64,000 nucleotides of DNA from Symbiodinium natans (lineage: Eukaryota; Sar; Dinophyceae; Suessiales; Symbiodiniaceae). The DNA lies in NCBI GenBank assembly GCA_905221605.1, contig CAJNDS010002599.1, positions 62,001 through 126,000 of the forward strand, in the 5' to 3' direction. How positions within the stretch are numbered: position 1 is the stretch's first letter; the number at the start of each line of letters is the position of its first letter. The position numbers were made by a program, and so were the translations under genes. A model generated the notes under the pieces. It had not been told where the DNA came from, made no database searches, and was given only the letters and a program-made list of their open reading frames with translations. Positions 1 through 9,789 of this stretch are shown here, one piece after another.

Positions 1-612
1 TAGGGAGACGTTTCCCGCCCTAACTTTTCAATCCTGAAACCCTAAACTCGGCGTTCTCGGGGTTTGGGGGTTTTATGGCTTAGGGCTTAGTAACTTAAGG
101 TTGGCGGCGTAGGGTTTAGGGTTGGGGAGGGTGGCTGGTAGTATGTGTTGCTGGTGTCCAAAAAGCCCTCGAAGCCCTTGTGAAAAGCGCTAAGCCTCAA
201 GTCTTCCACCCTAAACCCTAAACCCTAAACCCTAAACCCTAAACCCTAAACCCTAAACCCTAAACCCTAAACCCTAAACCCTAAACCCTAAACCCCAAGA
301 TCTCATGCCTTAGCCTCATTCTATAAAACCTCTGAATCCTGAAGCGCCCCAAACCCTAAACCTTAAACCCTAAACGGTCGCAACGACTGCTCTCACAAAC
401 CCTATATAATTCTCAAACCCTATTAAAAAAAAAAAACAACCTAAACCCAAAACCCCAAGCCCTAAACCCTTAACCCTAAGCCCTAAGCCCTAACCCTAAG
501 CCCTAAACCCATAACCCGAAACCCCAAACCCCAAACCCCAAGCCCTAAACCCTAAACCCTAAACCCTAAACCCCAAACCCTAAACCCTAAACCCTAAACC
601 CTAAACCCTAAA
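1..612. repeat. Interstitial telomere-like repeats, mostly CCCTAAA
   Basis: A tandem CCCTAAA block lies at about 205-292. Variant CCCTAAG, CCCCAAA and CCCTAAA copies follow at about 440-612. The first 200 bases hold scattered degenerate copies in both orientations. No open frame of note. Confidence 0.95.
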
Positions 613-699
613 CCCTCTGAATGCCTTGGACCCTGAGGCTCCTGGGTGGTTTGGAAGCGCGAGTAGGGGCGCTCGGACTGGCTGCGGGAGTTCAGGAGT

Positions 700-990
700 T
701 TAGGAGGCCAGGGGTTGAGGGTTTAGAGTAGTTTGGGGTTCAAGGTTTAGGGTTTAAGGTTTAGGTTTTAGGAGTTTAGGAGGCTAGGGGTTTAGGGTTT
801 AGAGTAGTTTAGGAGTTTAGGGTTTAAGGGTCTAGGGTTCAGGGGTTAGGGTTTAAGGTTTAGGAGTTTGGGAGTTTAGGAGTTTAGGAGTTTAGGAGTT
901 TAGGAGTTTAGGAGTTTAGGAGTTTAGGAGTTTAGGAGTTTAGGAGTTTAGGAGTTTAGGAGTTTAGGAGTTTAGGAGTTTAGGAGTTTA
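700..990. repeat. TTTAGGG-type array grading into an 8-mer TTTAGGAG array
   Basis: Degenerate TTTAGGG copies lead into a homogeneous TTTAGGAG octamer array at about 870-990, a locally amplified variant of the telomere unit. The GC-rich patch at 615-700 separates it from the upstream C-strand array. Bases 991-1200 hold no recognisable feature. Confidence 0.92.
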
Positions 991-1200
991 GGGTTCGGGT
1001 TCTGGGTTGCCTATATTCGGTAGGTAACCCGAAAAGTATGTACTTTTTTTATCCCTGGGCCACTGAACACCTAAGTTAACCCCTGAACCCCAGACGCTCT
1101 TAAACCAGATATGGCCCTTAGGCTCCCCAACCCCAAGGGTACAACCTTAGGGGAAGGTTTAGGAGCTTAGGGTTTATGAGCGTCCAGTGTTTGGGAGTAG

Positions 1201-1465
1201 TTTAGGGTTTAGGGTTTAGGGTTTAGGGTTTAGGGTTTAGGGTTTAGGGTTTAGGGAATTGGGGTTTGGGAATTCAAGGTTTAAGAACTTCAGGGGTTGG
1301 GGGCTTGCCGGGCCCCCGGCCATGGTCGAGTGTTTTGACGACTCCGCGGCAGGACAGGGTCACCCCTAAAACCCTAGCCCTAAACCCTAAACCCTAAACC
1401 CTAAACCCGAAACCCTAAACCCTAAACCCTACAACCTAAACCCTAAACACTAAACACTAAACACT
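1201..1465. repeat. TTTAGGG block, GC-rich patch, then CCCTAAA block
   Basis: TTTAGGG copies at 1201-1255 precede and CCCTAAA copies at 1374-1465 follow a patch at 1309-1367 with the open frame GPPAMVECFDDSAAGQG. This is one of the few patches with the opposite array polarity, so it may be intron interior rather than exon. Confidence 0.85.
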
Positions 1466-1554
1466 GCACGAAGTGAAGTCTGACCGAGCTGACCCCCCTG
1501 GACCCGTAGGCCCCTAGGCACTCAGGCCGACCCTAACCCGTGAACCCTAAGCTG

Positions 1555-1720
1555 CTACTTGCTTAAGAAGCCCAAAAGAGAAATGCTAATCCCTATATGA
1601 CCCTTCATAAGGAAGAATGTTTTTAGATTTTCGGGGCTGCAATTAGGAAGCTATAGGGTTTTTTAGGGCTTTAGCCGCTTCCCCCCTTGTATTAAACGCC
1701 GGGGCGTTGTTTTTCTTAAA
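1555..1720. mobile_element. MITE-like repeat, family B, diverged copy
   Basis: The left part (TACTTGCTTAAGAAGCCCAA, then a CCTTCATAAGGAAGAATGTTTTT-like core split by changes) resembles the clean copy at 35516-35623. The right inverted end is eroded. Bases 1721-2060 show only a poly-G tract near 1790-1806. Confidence 0.45.
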
Positions 1721-2065
1721 CCCGTGCGCCTGATTGTAAAAAACACTTTCGGGAAATCCTGCCGAAACCTCCCCGCCTTTTCAACGCGGGGCGGGGGGGG
1801 GGGGGGCTTCAGAGCCTCAACAACCTTCAAGCCAATCTATACCCTATCCGCATATGGATAGAAGCATCCCTCTGATACTAAAAACACATTTCGAGTTTCT
1901 AGTGGTGGAGGGGGAGGAGGTCGGCCCCCCGTTGAAAAATAGGGGGGAAGGGATTAGGGTTGTTAGGAGTTTTAGGGCTTTGGGGCTTTTTCTTCTAGGC
2001 TTTTTAGGTTCAGGGTTTCAGGGTGCAGGGTTCGGTTTTTCCCCAAATCTCTAAACCTTGGACCC

Positions 2066-2122
2066 TAAACCCTAAACCCTAAACCCTAAACCCTAAACCC
2101 TAAACCCTAAACCCTAAACCAT
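2066..2122. repeat. CCCTAAA array
   Basis: Near-perfect heptamer copies directly upstream of the cysteine-bearing patch at 2129. Confidence 0.95.
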
Positions 2123-2128
2123 AACCCT

Positions 2129-2205
2129 GAACTGTGCCGAGGTTCCTACTGCACCCGATTGTTCCCAGGCCGTGGGAAGGGCGGCCAGGGCTCAGAAGGA
2201 GGGTT
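2129..2205 (+). CDS. Exon candidate, Cys-rich patch
   Basis: Frame reads ELCRGSYCTRLFPGRGKGG. It lies between a CCCTAAA array (upstream) and a TTTGGGG/TTTAGGG array (2206-2275). Short Cys-x-x-x-x-Cys content with Gly-rich tail is loosely Sushi-like. No start codon is expected for an internal exon; splice sites unverified. Confidence 0.25.
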
Positions 2206-2275
2206 TGGGGTTTGGGGTTTGGGGTTTGGGGTTTGGGGTTTGGGGTTTTGGGTTTAGGGTTTAGGGTTTAGGGTA
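2206..2275. repeat. TTTGGGG then TTTAGGG array
   Basis: About six TTTGGGG copies followed by TTTAGGG copies. This is the G-strand partner of the array at 2066-2122. Confidence 0.93.
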
Positions 2276-2484
2276 GGGTGGGGTGCGGGGGGGGATTTGC
2301 GGGTGTAGTGGTTTCGGAGGTTACGGTTTTGGGGGGTTTCGCCTGGGGTGTAGGTTCAGGGTTCAGGAGGAAGTCAAAATCCCCACTTCGACAAGCCCTA
2401 ATTACACCTCTCAACCTCTACCCCCCAAAATCTAGGGTTCACAATGCGTTCACCGGGTTCCTCTTGGGTGTAAAATAGTTTATA

Positions 2485-2575
2485 GTACCCAGGGAACCTT
2501 CGGGAAGCTTAGGGAGCCTGAGGGAGTAGTAGGGAGTCATAGGGAACCTGGGGCTACCTACCCCCCTTGAACCCC
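2485..2575. repeat. Dispersed repeat family D (GGGAACCTTCGGGAAGCTT)
   Basis: Contains GGGAACCTTCGGGAAGCTT, GGGAGCCTGAGGGAGTAGT and GGGAACCTGGGGCTACC. Related copies lie at 38868-38945, 54240-54400 and, inverted, at 36826-36852. No coding frame. Confidence 0.6.
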
Positions 2576-2609
2576 CCTCCAAGAACCTATTTATCTATAA
2601 ATAGGGCGT

Positions 2610-2682
2610 ACCCTAAACCCTAAACCCTGAAACCATAAACCCTAAACCCTAAACCCTAAACCCTAAACCCTAAACCCTAAAC
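2610..2682. repeat. CCCTAAA array
   Basis: Tandem heptamers ending 30 bp before an ACTTTCAG acceptor-like site. Confidence 0.95.
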
Positions 2683-2713
2683 AGGTTTTTTCCGGACATA
2701 TGGGCACTTTCAG

Positions 2714-2776
2714 GCTGCGAGATCGAGACGACCCTCTTCGGGTGCTCGGAGCTGGCACCTCAAGAGGGCGCATGGG
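2714..2776 (+). CDS. Exon candidate, Cys-rich patch
   Basis: Starts right after ACTTTCAG and reads CEIETTLFGCSELAPQEGAW. Flanked by a C-strand array on the left and a G-strand array (2790-2875) on the right. Two Cys spaced by eight residues. Unnamed; possibly a fragment of a repeated extracellular module. Confidence 0.3.
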
Positions 2777-2789
2777 AGGGTTCGGAGGG

Positions 2790-3455
2790 TTCGGAGGGTT
2801 TAGGGTTTAGGGTTTAGGGTTTAGGGTTTAGGGTTTATGGGGAAGCTTAGGGTTTAGGGTTTAGGGTTTAGGTTTTTCGGACATTGGGTTCCTAGAGTTT
2901 CTGCGGCTTTCTCGGGTTTCTTGGGCTGAGGGCTTTGGGTGTTTAGGGCGTAGGGGTTGAAATCGAGCACTCGTCGTCCTAGCAGGGGCGTGTACTCATT
3001 CCTGCCTCCCCTCCCCCCCATCCACCGCGAGTAAATCAACCCCAGGCCAAGTTCCACCCCCAAAAGCATCAAACACAAATGCTACGAAGAAAGCAAAGGC
3101 TTCCCCAATCCCAGCAACAAACCTCGTACAAACTTGCTGTCAAGTTTTGCTTTCTCGTGGTGTTTCTTACCGTAAGGCGGAGGCCAATACTTAAGGTACC
3201 CTAAACCCTGGAACCCCAAACCCTAAATCCCAAACCCCAAACCCCAAACCCTAAACCTAAACCTTAGACCCTAAACCCTAAACCCTAAACCCTGAACCCT
3301 GAACCTGAACCCTGAACCCTGAACCCTGAACCCTAAACCCTAAACCCTAAACCCTAAACCCTAAGCCCTAATCCCTAAACCCTAAACCCTAGACCCTAAA
3401 CCCTAAACCCTAAACCCTAAACCCTAAACCCTAAACCCTAAACCCTACCCAAGCC
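2790..3455. repeat. TTTAGGG array, filler, CCCTAAA/CCCTGAA array
   Basis: TTTAGGG copies at 2790-2875, unique filler to 3190, then a long C-strand array at 3195-3455 including a short run of CCCTGAA. Fits an intron with inverted telomere-repeat ends. Confidence 0.9.
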
Positions 3456-3460
3456 CGCAG

Positions 3461-3550
3461 ACTGAACCCCAAATGTTGAAGAGCCTGTGCCACAACGAGG
3501 CTTTTTCCCTGCCAGTCCCCGACGATCGACACCTGCGCTTTTGCCTCGGG
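3461..3550 (+). CDS. Exon candidate with in-phase open frame after CAG
   Basis: The frame is open from the first base after GCCCGCAG: TEPQMLKSLC, then HNEAFSLPVP, then DDRHLRFC. Two Cys about 18 residues apart. A C-strand array lies upstream and a G-strand array (3565-3615) downstream. Thirty codons without a stop in phase with the acceptor is among the better cases here. Confidence 0.35.
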
Positions 3551-3564
3551 CTAGGGCTGCTTTC

Positions 3565-4518
3565 TTAGGGTTTCGGGTGTAGGGTTTGGGGTTTAGGGTT
3601 TAGGGTTTAGGGTTTCCGGTTTGGGGTACAATCCACCACCCCACCTCCCCCCCCCCCCACCCCCATGGGTTTAGGGTTTAATTAGGGTTCAGGGTTTAGG
3701 GGGGTCTTGTAATTCGAGCTGGGGTGTTGGGGTAACTCGCTTTTACACATATGTAGGGGCTTTACCCTAAACCCTAAACCCGAAACCCTAAACCCTAAAC
3801 CCGATTAATTTGTATGAGTTGGCATAGTCTGGCATGGTCGGCGTGCGGCATGAAAAACATGACAAACATTGCAGCAAAAACGCGTGTTTCACAGCGAGCA
3901 CGTGCATCCAGCAATTTTCTAGGGTTTAGGGTTTAGGGTTTCGGGTTTAGGGTTTAGGGTTTTCGCAATTGGAAATTGGCATGAAGAACAATGCACAAAG
4001 AGCTCAAGCCGCCAGTGTGTGGTCCAAAATGCGCTCTCAGCAGCGAGCATGCGCATTAAGCAGATTGTTGAGCTGTGCTTATTGAAACAAGCTGTAAGGC
4101 ACAGATGGCAACAAACCCACGCGCTTAGCAGCGAGCACAAATTTGGCACACAGTTGCCTTTTAGTTGTGCTTCTTTTAGGCAGAACGCTGAAAAGAGCAT
4201 GGCAACAAAGGGCTCTTGGATGGCCTTCGAGCTTGAGTGTAGTTTGGCTTGTGGTTTTCTGATTCTCTGTGTTGGGGTTCAGGGTTTGGAGTTTCGGGTT
4301 TTAGGGCTCCGGGCTTAGGGTTTAAGGGTTTGGCGTTTAGGCCTTTCTTCGTGCATTGAAGGTCTGTGTGTTTGGTTGAGTACTGTCGTATGGTTGAGCA
4401 TGTCGTAGTAGTGGTTTTACAAGCATCTCCCTAACATCGTAGAATCCTAGACTCTTCTGCCGGCCATTCCCCTTGGGGGACCCTCAAGACCCTAGAACCC
4501 CCTTCCCCGCCCTCGCAG
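3565..4518. other. TTTAGGG block and mixed filler
   Basis: TTTAGGG-type copies at 3565-3615 and 3920-3960, a poly-C tract near 3643-3657, CCCTAAA copies at 3764-3805. An overlapping pair of open frames at 3919-4318 includes telomere-repeat peptide and is not convincing. No gene called. Confidence 0.5.
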
Positions 4519-4640
4519 ATCTTCGACATCTCGCCAACGCAGACCTTGAATGGAGGCACCGCGCGTAGCGGCAGCCTTTTCTCGTCCGATTTTGTCTTGC
4601 GAGCTTCGCTTCCCCAGGGTCAGCCGTTGGAGAACCCGAG
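4519..4640 (+). CDS. Exon candidate of about 40 codons
   Basis: Follows a CCCTCGCAG acceptor-like site in phase: IFDISPTQTLNGGTARSGSL, then FSSDFVLRASLPQGQPLENP. Ser/Gly/Thr-rich, no Cys. A CCCTAAA array begins at 4641. Product unrecognised. Confidence 0.35.
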
Positions 4641-4734
4641 CCCTAAACCCTAAACCCTAAACCCTAAACCCTAAACCCTAAACCTTAAACCCTAAACCCT
4701 AAACCCCAAAACCCCGTTGGGAGGAGGTCGGGGT

Positions 4735-4812
4735 TCAGCGACAGGCGCCCACAATGCAAAGTGCCTCTCTGCCCTATGCTGACGCCGTTTGAAGGCTCTG
4801 AACTGCCAACCT
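4735..4812 (+). CDS. Exon candidate, CCP-like fragment
   Basis: Reads DRRPQCKVPLCPMLTPFEGS, resembling the start of a Sushi/CCP repeat (C-x-x-P-x-C-P). It lies between two CCCTAAA arrays. The similarity is by eye only. Confidence 0.28.
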
Positions 4813-5230
4813 AAACCCTAAACCCTAAACCCTAAACCCTAAACCCCGAACCCTAGAACCCTAAGGTTGAAAGGAGACATGACAGGCTCAAGCTGGGACA
4901 TCCTACCCAGCAAATAGCCCATGTACGTCAAATGCTGGACATCCTACCCATGCTAAACCCACATACCTAGAGTTTAGGGCTTAGGGCCTTAGGCCTTAGG
5001 CCTTAGGGCTTAGGGCTTAGGGTTTAGGGTTTAGGGTTTATAGGGCCTAATCACCCCAAACCCATTTGGAGCCTCAAGGAGCTCGCAATTTGGGAGTCCC
5101 AAAGCCTAAACCCTAAACCCTAAACCTTGGACCCTAAACCCAGCAGGTTTCAACACGGCCTTGAGATTTGACGCTCGTGGATGCGTGTCCCACCGAAGCT
5201 TCACCAGAATTTTTGCAACACATCGCCAAC

Positions 5231-5343
5231 TTGGTAGCCCAGTGGTACCCTTTCCCTTTTTCTGGGGGGGGGTTCTGGTTCCCTTATAAAGTAACCAACC
5301 CAAAAAGGGTGCCCTGACTATAATGTGGTTACAGGGCTACAAA
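5231..5343. mobile_element. MITE-like element, family A (clean copy)
   Basis: Left end TTGGTAGCCCAGTGGTACCC and right end GGTTACAGGGCTACAAAG are imperfect inverted repeats. The interior has TTCCCTTATAAAGTAACCAA and AAAAAGGGTGCCCTG. Related copies: 10614, 17457, 21776, 37826, 42310, 43519, 52251 and 62545. No coding capacity. Confidence 0.75.
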
Positions 5344-5409
5344 GCCAAAGAAGCCCTCAGCACCTGAAACTTGAAGCGAAAGCTTCAACCAGCACCTTGA
5401 ACACCGGTA

Positions 5410-5855
5410 AATGGGTAACCCTACACCCTAAAACCCTAAAACCCTAAAACCCTAAAACCCTAAAACCCTAAAACCCTAAAACCCTAAAGCCCTAAAACCC
5501 TAAAACCCTAAAACCCTAAAACCCTAAAACCCTAAAACCCTAAAACCCTAAAACCCTAAAACCCTAAAACCCTAAAACCCTAAAACCCTAAAACCCTAAA
5601 ACCCTAAAACCCTAAAACCCTAACCCTAAACCCCTACACCCCTACCTAAACCCTACAACCCCAACCCCTAAACCCCTAACCCTAAACCCTAACCCCTAAA
5701 CCCCTAAACCCCTAAACCCCTAACCCCTAAACCCCTAAACCCCTAAACCCCTAAACCCCAAAACCCCTAAACCCCTAAACCCCTAAACCCCTAAACCCCT
5801 AAACCCCTAAACCCCTAAACCCCTAAACCCCTAAACCCCTAAACCCCTAAACCCC
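5410..5855. repeat. Two homogeneous octamer arrays: CCCTAAAA then CCCCTAAA
   Basis: About 26 copies of CCCTAAAA (5410-5617) switch to CCCCTAAA copies (about 5640-5855). Each half is internally uniform, implying local amplification of different variant units. Confidence 0.95.
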
Positions 5856-5894
5856 AAACTCTTGCATAGATCGTTTGCACACGCTTGCGGGCAG

Positions 5895-5948
5895 GTGACA
5901 GTCTCACTGTCTCCTGCAAGAGGTCAGCTCGGGATTGCTTTCGGGGGC
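5895..5948 (+). CDS. Exon candidate, Cys-rich
   Basis: After GCGGGCAG the frame reads GDSLTVSCKRSARDCFRG. The G-x-S-(x)3-SC pattern is Sushi-like. Upstream lies the octamer array, downstream the TTTAGGG-type array at 5947-6070. Confidence 0.3.
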
Positions 5949-6075
5949 TTAGGGTTTGGGGTTTAGGGTTTAGGGCTTAGGGTTTAGGGATTTAGGGCTT
6001 TGGGTTTAGGGTTTAGGGTTTTGGGCTTGTGGTTTAGGGTTTAGGGTTGGGGTTTAGGGTTTGGGGGGGGGGAGG
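5947..6075. repeat. TTTAGGG-type array
   Basis: TTTAGGG, TTTGGGG and TTAGGGC variants, ending in a poly-G tract at about 6063-6071. Bases 6076-6540 contain filler with short inverted motifs and a family A2 block at 6424-6482. Confidence 0.9.
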
Positions 6076-6546
6076 GGTGTTTTGGGGGGATCTGCGCCTT
6101 GTACAGTATTGTGCCGACAAATTGTTCGTATGGTCACTTCTTCAAAATTATTGTCCCTGTTGCGGATACCCTAAACCCCAAAACTCTAAGGCCTAAATTG
6201 CCCTACATTTTCCTGAATCACCAAAATAAAATACCCTACTAAACTACCCCAAGTCACCTAAAATCACCCTCAGCTTCCCTCCAAATTTCCCGAAATTACC
6301 AGAAAAATTCAAAAGTACCTTAAAAATTGGCCTATGCCCTTTAACTACCCTGAATTGCCCTAAGCCCTGACACCCTTCGAATGCCCCACCAAAGCCTACA
6401 CAACCCCTGCGTGACCTTTTCCAGGACAGGCCCTTGTTCCCTTTTCTTTTGGGCTTAGGTTCCCTTAAACCAAAAAGTTACTTCTGAACCCTAAACCGTA
6501 AGCTCTTGCTATTCTTAGGTTACTCTTGGGTTTGTTTTGTTGCCAG

Positions 6547-6592
6547 GCCCTACCGCGGCTTCGAGAGCCTGGGTTTCTGCCAGCGGCCCAGG
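6547..6592 (+). CDS. Exon candidate, short
   Basis: After TTGCCAG the frame reads PYRGFESLGFCQRPR. Followed by a long G-strand array (6593-6790). Very short; openness alone is not informative. Confidence 0.18.
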
Positions 6593-7107
6593 GTTTTGGT
6601 TTAGGGTTTGGGATGTAGGGTTCGGGGTTTAATTAGGGTTTAAGGTATGGGGTTAGGGTTTAGGGTATGGGGTTAGGGTTTAGGGTTTAGGGTTTTAGGT
6701 TTTAGGGTTTGGGTGCTTAGGGTTTGAGGGCTTGGGGTTTTAGGGTTTAGGGTTCTAGGGTTTGTAGGTTTCGGGTTATAGGGCTACTTACGGTCTAGGG
6801 TGTTGGGGTTTATAGGGGTTGGGGTCTAGAGGCTTCTAGGGCTTAGGGTTTGTGGGGGTTTGGGGGTTAGTACAGAGCGCACCACGGGCAGGAGCCCCCA
6901 TGCCCCCAGTGCTCCGGCGACGTGTGGCTTCTTCGGTTGCTCCTCTCGCCACTCAACCCGAAACCCGAAACCCTAAACCCGAAACCCTAAACCCTAAACC
7001 CGAAACCCGAAACCCGAAACCCTAAACCCTTACCCTAAACCCTAAACCCTAAACCCTAAACCCTAAACCCTAAACCCTTACCCTAAACCGTAAACCCTAA
7101 ACCCTAA
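6593..7107. repeat. TTTAGGG array, patch, CCCGAAA/CCCTAAA array
   Basis: G-strand variants at 6593-6870 and C-strand CCCGAAA/CCCTAAA variants at 6957-7107 enclose a patch (6880-6955) reading EPPCPQCSGDVWLLRLL. That patch has opposite polarity to most exon candidates. Confidence 0.85.
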
Positions 7108-7284
7108 ACCGTAGGTTTAGGGTTTCGGGTTTAGGGTTTCTTGTAAGAAGCACTCTGATCTCATGAAGTTGACCTTTCAGATGATCCGGAGCTTCAGGTT
7201 TTAGGCTTGTAGGGTTTATAGGGCTTCTGGGACTTAGGGTTTGGGGATCACGGGATCTGTGCACTTCTCCTAAACTCGACCCTC

Positions 7285-7286
7285 CT

Positions 7287-7313
<27 letters not shown>
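7285..7313. repeat. Poly-C tract
   Basis: A run of more than 25 consecutive C. It produces a poly-Gly artefact open frame on the minus strand. Confidence 0.95.
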
Positions 7314-7317
<4 letters not shown>

Positions 7318-7378
7318 AAAAACAAAAAGGCGAATTAACAACCTGCAAACCCTAAGTCCTTATTCCAGAATCCGGCAG

Positions 7379-7475
7379 AGGCGCGAACAACAATCTGGAT
7401 CCCGACCGGCTGTTCTCCTGGCTCCCTGGCGAGTGCTTCTGCCAGGATCCAAGGGGTGTGCTGAGAGTGCTTGTC
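7379..7475 (+). CDS. Exon candidate of about 32 codons, C-x-C
   Basis: After TCCGGCAG: GANNNLDPDRLFSWLPGECF, then CQDPRGVLRVLVGC. PGE-C-x-C recalls the PGE-C motifs at 40648 and 49401. Followed by TTTAGGG copies (7480-7515). Confidence 0.35.
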
Positions 7476-7734
7476 GGTTGTAGGGTTTAGGGTTTAGGTT
7501 TTAGGGTTTAGGGTAGGAGGTGAGGTCTAGGGCCATTACGGGTTGGGATGTTTTCGGGTTCAGTGTCTGGGGCGCGCCTTGAGCGTTTGGGGTTTAGGGT
7601 CTCTAGGGTTTAAAGGCGTGTAGGGTGGACGTCCTTTTGGACGATTTGGGTTTCTCGGGTTGAGAGGGTCTATGGGGTTTGTAGAGGGTGTATGGGGTTC
7701 GGGGTGCGGCTTTCAGATTTTGACTTTCGGTCGA

Positions 7735-7792
7735 CCCACTGGCCCGTAGCTGCCTCGAAGTTGTTCCTCAGCCCTCCCCTGCAGTTCGGGTT
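7735..7792 (+). CDS. Exon candidate, weak
   Basis: Frame reads DPLARSCLEVVPQPSPAVR. No flanking array pair directly adjacent. Openness over 19 codons only. Confidence 0.15.
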
Positions 7793-8019
7793 TCGGCTCT
7801 AACCCCTAAGCCCCAAGCCTTAAATCCGCCCGGCCCTTGTCAGGTTTTAGGGTTTAGGGGCCCCCTCTAAAACATCAAAAAAGGGTACGTAACCCCCTTG
7901 CAAGGCCTCTTCTACTCTTAGGGATGTAGCCTGATGTAGCCCAGGATCCTTATTGGCCATTCCTATAAGGGAATCCCACTATTTGGGGGACTCTTTCAGG
8001 GTCCCTCATTTTTGTCTAA

Positions 8020-8098
8020 ACTCCAAACCCTAAACCCTAAACCCTAAACCCGAAACCCGAAACCCTAAACCCTAAACCCTAAACCCTAAACCCATATT
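8020..8098. repeat. CCCTAAA/CCCGAAA array
   Basis: Ten or so heptamers upstream of the acceptor-like site at 8152-8154. Confidence 0.95.
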
Positions 8099-8154
8099 AG
8101 GCCTAGCCCAACACACCATGACTAGCAACTTCTGACTTAAATCGCGCTCCGCAG

Positions 8155-8200
8155 GTCCGGATCCCTGCCCAGTTCCGCCCGGCTACGCCTGGGCCCAAAT
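8155..8200 (+). CDS. Exon candidate, PGY motif
   Basis: After CGCTCCGCAG: PDPCPVPPGYAWAQI. C-P-x-P-PGY is Sushi-like. The G-strand array at 8190-8275 follows. Confidence 0.28.
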
Positions 8201-8800
8201 TAGGTTTGGGGGTTTTGGGGTTTAGGGGTTTTGGGGTTTAGGGTTTAGGGTTTAGGGTTTAGGGTCCAACTGGGCTTAGGATTTTGGGTGCTTAGGGTTT
8301 AAAAGTCTCAGTCCCTCAGAAGGGACCTTAGGGGGAATGTAGGGGCTGCTTCGGTATGATAGGAACTATATAAGTCCTCATATCCCCGAATATTCAATGT
8401 TTGTCTTAGACATTATAGGGCTTGAGGGATTTTAAAGTGCAGGGTTTTAAGGTTAGGGTTGACAGTTTGGCTTAAAGCATTTTACAGTTTAAGGTTTGGA
8501 AAGGCTCAGTTTTGTCAAAGTTTAGAGGCAGCAGGCGCAGTTGGAGGGAAACGATCGATGATGTGGGTTTAGGGTTTAGGGTTTAGGGTTTAGGGTTCTA
8601 CACCCTGAGCCTTGAATCCTGCAATCACGGGGACCATGACAGGGATGACAACTAACTAGCTAGCTAGCTAGCTAACTTACTAACTAACTAAGACACACAC
8701 ACACACACTAACCTTACCCTAAGCCCTAAACCCTGAACCCTAAACCCTAAACCCTGACCCCTAAACCCCTAAACCCTAAACCCCCAAACCCCAAACCCTA
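8201..8800. repeat. TTTAGGG array, filler, microsatellites, CCCTAAA array
   Basis: G-strand array 8201-8275; TTTAGGG copies 8568-8596; a TAGC/ACTA simple tract at 8655-8690 and an (AC)n tract at 8691-8708; C-strand array 8715-8812. Confidence 0.85.
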
Positions 8801-8833
8801 AACACTAAACCCAAAAGCCTCTTCCGGCCGCAG

Positions 8834-8895
8834 TTCAAGACGGCCCCGGGTTACGACAACTGGGTCTGCGCCCAGGCCGGCGACCATGGACCTCC
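8834..8895 (+). CDS. Exon candidate, GYDNWVC
   Basis: In phase after GGCCGCAG: FKTAPGYDNWVCAQAG followed by DHGPPKP. PGY and W-x-C resemble the C-terminal part of a Sushi-like module. C-strand array before, G-strand array (8950-9110) after. Confidence 0.35.
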
Positions 8896-8949
8896 CAAGC
8901 CACACCCACTTGCACCCCTTATTCAATAACGGCCTAAAGGTGCACTTTT

Positions 8950-9340
8950 GGGGTGCTTAGGGTATGTTATGGATTTTAGGATTTAGGGTTTAGGGTCAAG
9001 GGGTTTAGGATTTAGGGTTTAGGGTTTAGGGTTTAGGGTGTAGGGGCTAGGGTTTAGGATTAAGGGTCTAGGGTCTAGGGTCTCGGGTTGGGTACTTAAG
9101 TGGTCTAGGCGGTTGAGGGTTTGGGGTTTCATTGGGGGCTTCAGAGTTGAAGTTTTCCCAGGACCGGGTGGTGCCTCCTCGTGTTCGTTGCTGTGTTTGT
9201 TTTTTTTTTTTTCTCAGGCTATGCGCTGGGTTTGAGGTTTAGGGTTTAGGTTTGAGGGTTTAGGGTTTAGGGTTTAGAGCCCTAGACCCCAAAGTATTCA
9301 CAGGGTTTGAGGTTTGGGGTTGAGGGTTTAGGGTTTAGAG
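8950..9340. repeat. TTTAGGG-type arrays
   Basis: Degenerate G-strand copies, a poly-T tract at 9199-9212 and further G-strand copies 9235-9340. Confidence 0.9.
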
Positions 9341-9345
9341 TTCTA

Positions 9346-9452
9346 AACCCTAAACCCTAAACCCTAAACCCTAAACCCTAAACCCTAAACCCTAAACCCT
9401 AAACCCTAAACCCTAAACCCTAAACCCTAAACCCTAAACCCTAAACCCTAAA
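9346..9452. repeat. Perfect CCCTAAA array
   Basis: About fifteen uninterrupted heptamers. Confidence 0.97.
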
Positions 9453-9473
9453 CCCCCCCCTAAACCCTGTCAG

Positions 9474-9545
9474 GGCTACACGGGCACGGCGGAGCTGAGA
9501 TGCAGCTACAACGGCGTGTGCCAGGCAGCGCAGATGGCGACTTTG
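9474..9545 (+). CDS. Exon candidate, GYTGTAE module
   Basis: In phase after CCCTGTCAG: GYTGTAELRCSYNGVCQAAQ, then MATLGWLR. GY-x-GTAE-(x)2-C matches the patch at 55803 (NYTGTAEVVC). Sits between two perfect inverted arrays (9346-9452 and 9567-9686), the cleanest example of the pattern. Confidence 0.45.
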
Positions 9546-9566
9546 GGCTGGCTTCGGAGATTTTCG

Positions 9567-9686
9567 GGTAGGGTTTAGGGTTTAGGGTTTAGGGTTTAGG
9601 GTTTAGGGTTTAGGGTTTAGGGTTTAGGGTTTAGGGTTTAGGGTTTAGGGTTTAGGGTTTAGGGTTTAGGGTTTAGGGTTTAGGGT
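9567..9686. repeat. Perfect TTTAGGG array
   Basis: About seventeen uninterrupted heptamers, the reverse complement of the array 114 bp upstream. Confidence 0.97.
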
Positions 9687-9789
9687 TTGAGATTTTAGGG
9701 TTCAGGATTTAAATTTCCTATAGGTTTGGGGTTTAGGGAGTAGGGCTTGGGGCTCAGGGTTGCTGATTAGGGCTTGAACTTTCCAGGGG

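Noticed and set aside
1-300. True chromosome end at the left edge
   Set aside because: CCCTAAA units near the start are short, internal and interspersed, as everywhere else. No long terminal array is present at the edge.
4019-4318. 99-codon + frame overlapping a minus frame
   Set aside because: Both run into telomere-like repeat peptide and show no domain. Strand and coding status undecidable.
7097-7348. Minus frame with poly-Gly
   Set aside because: Caused by the poly-C tract and CCCTAAA units.
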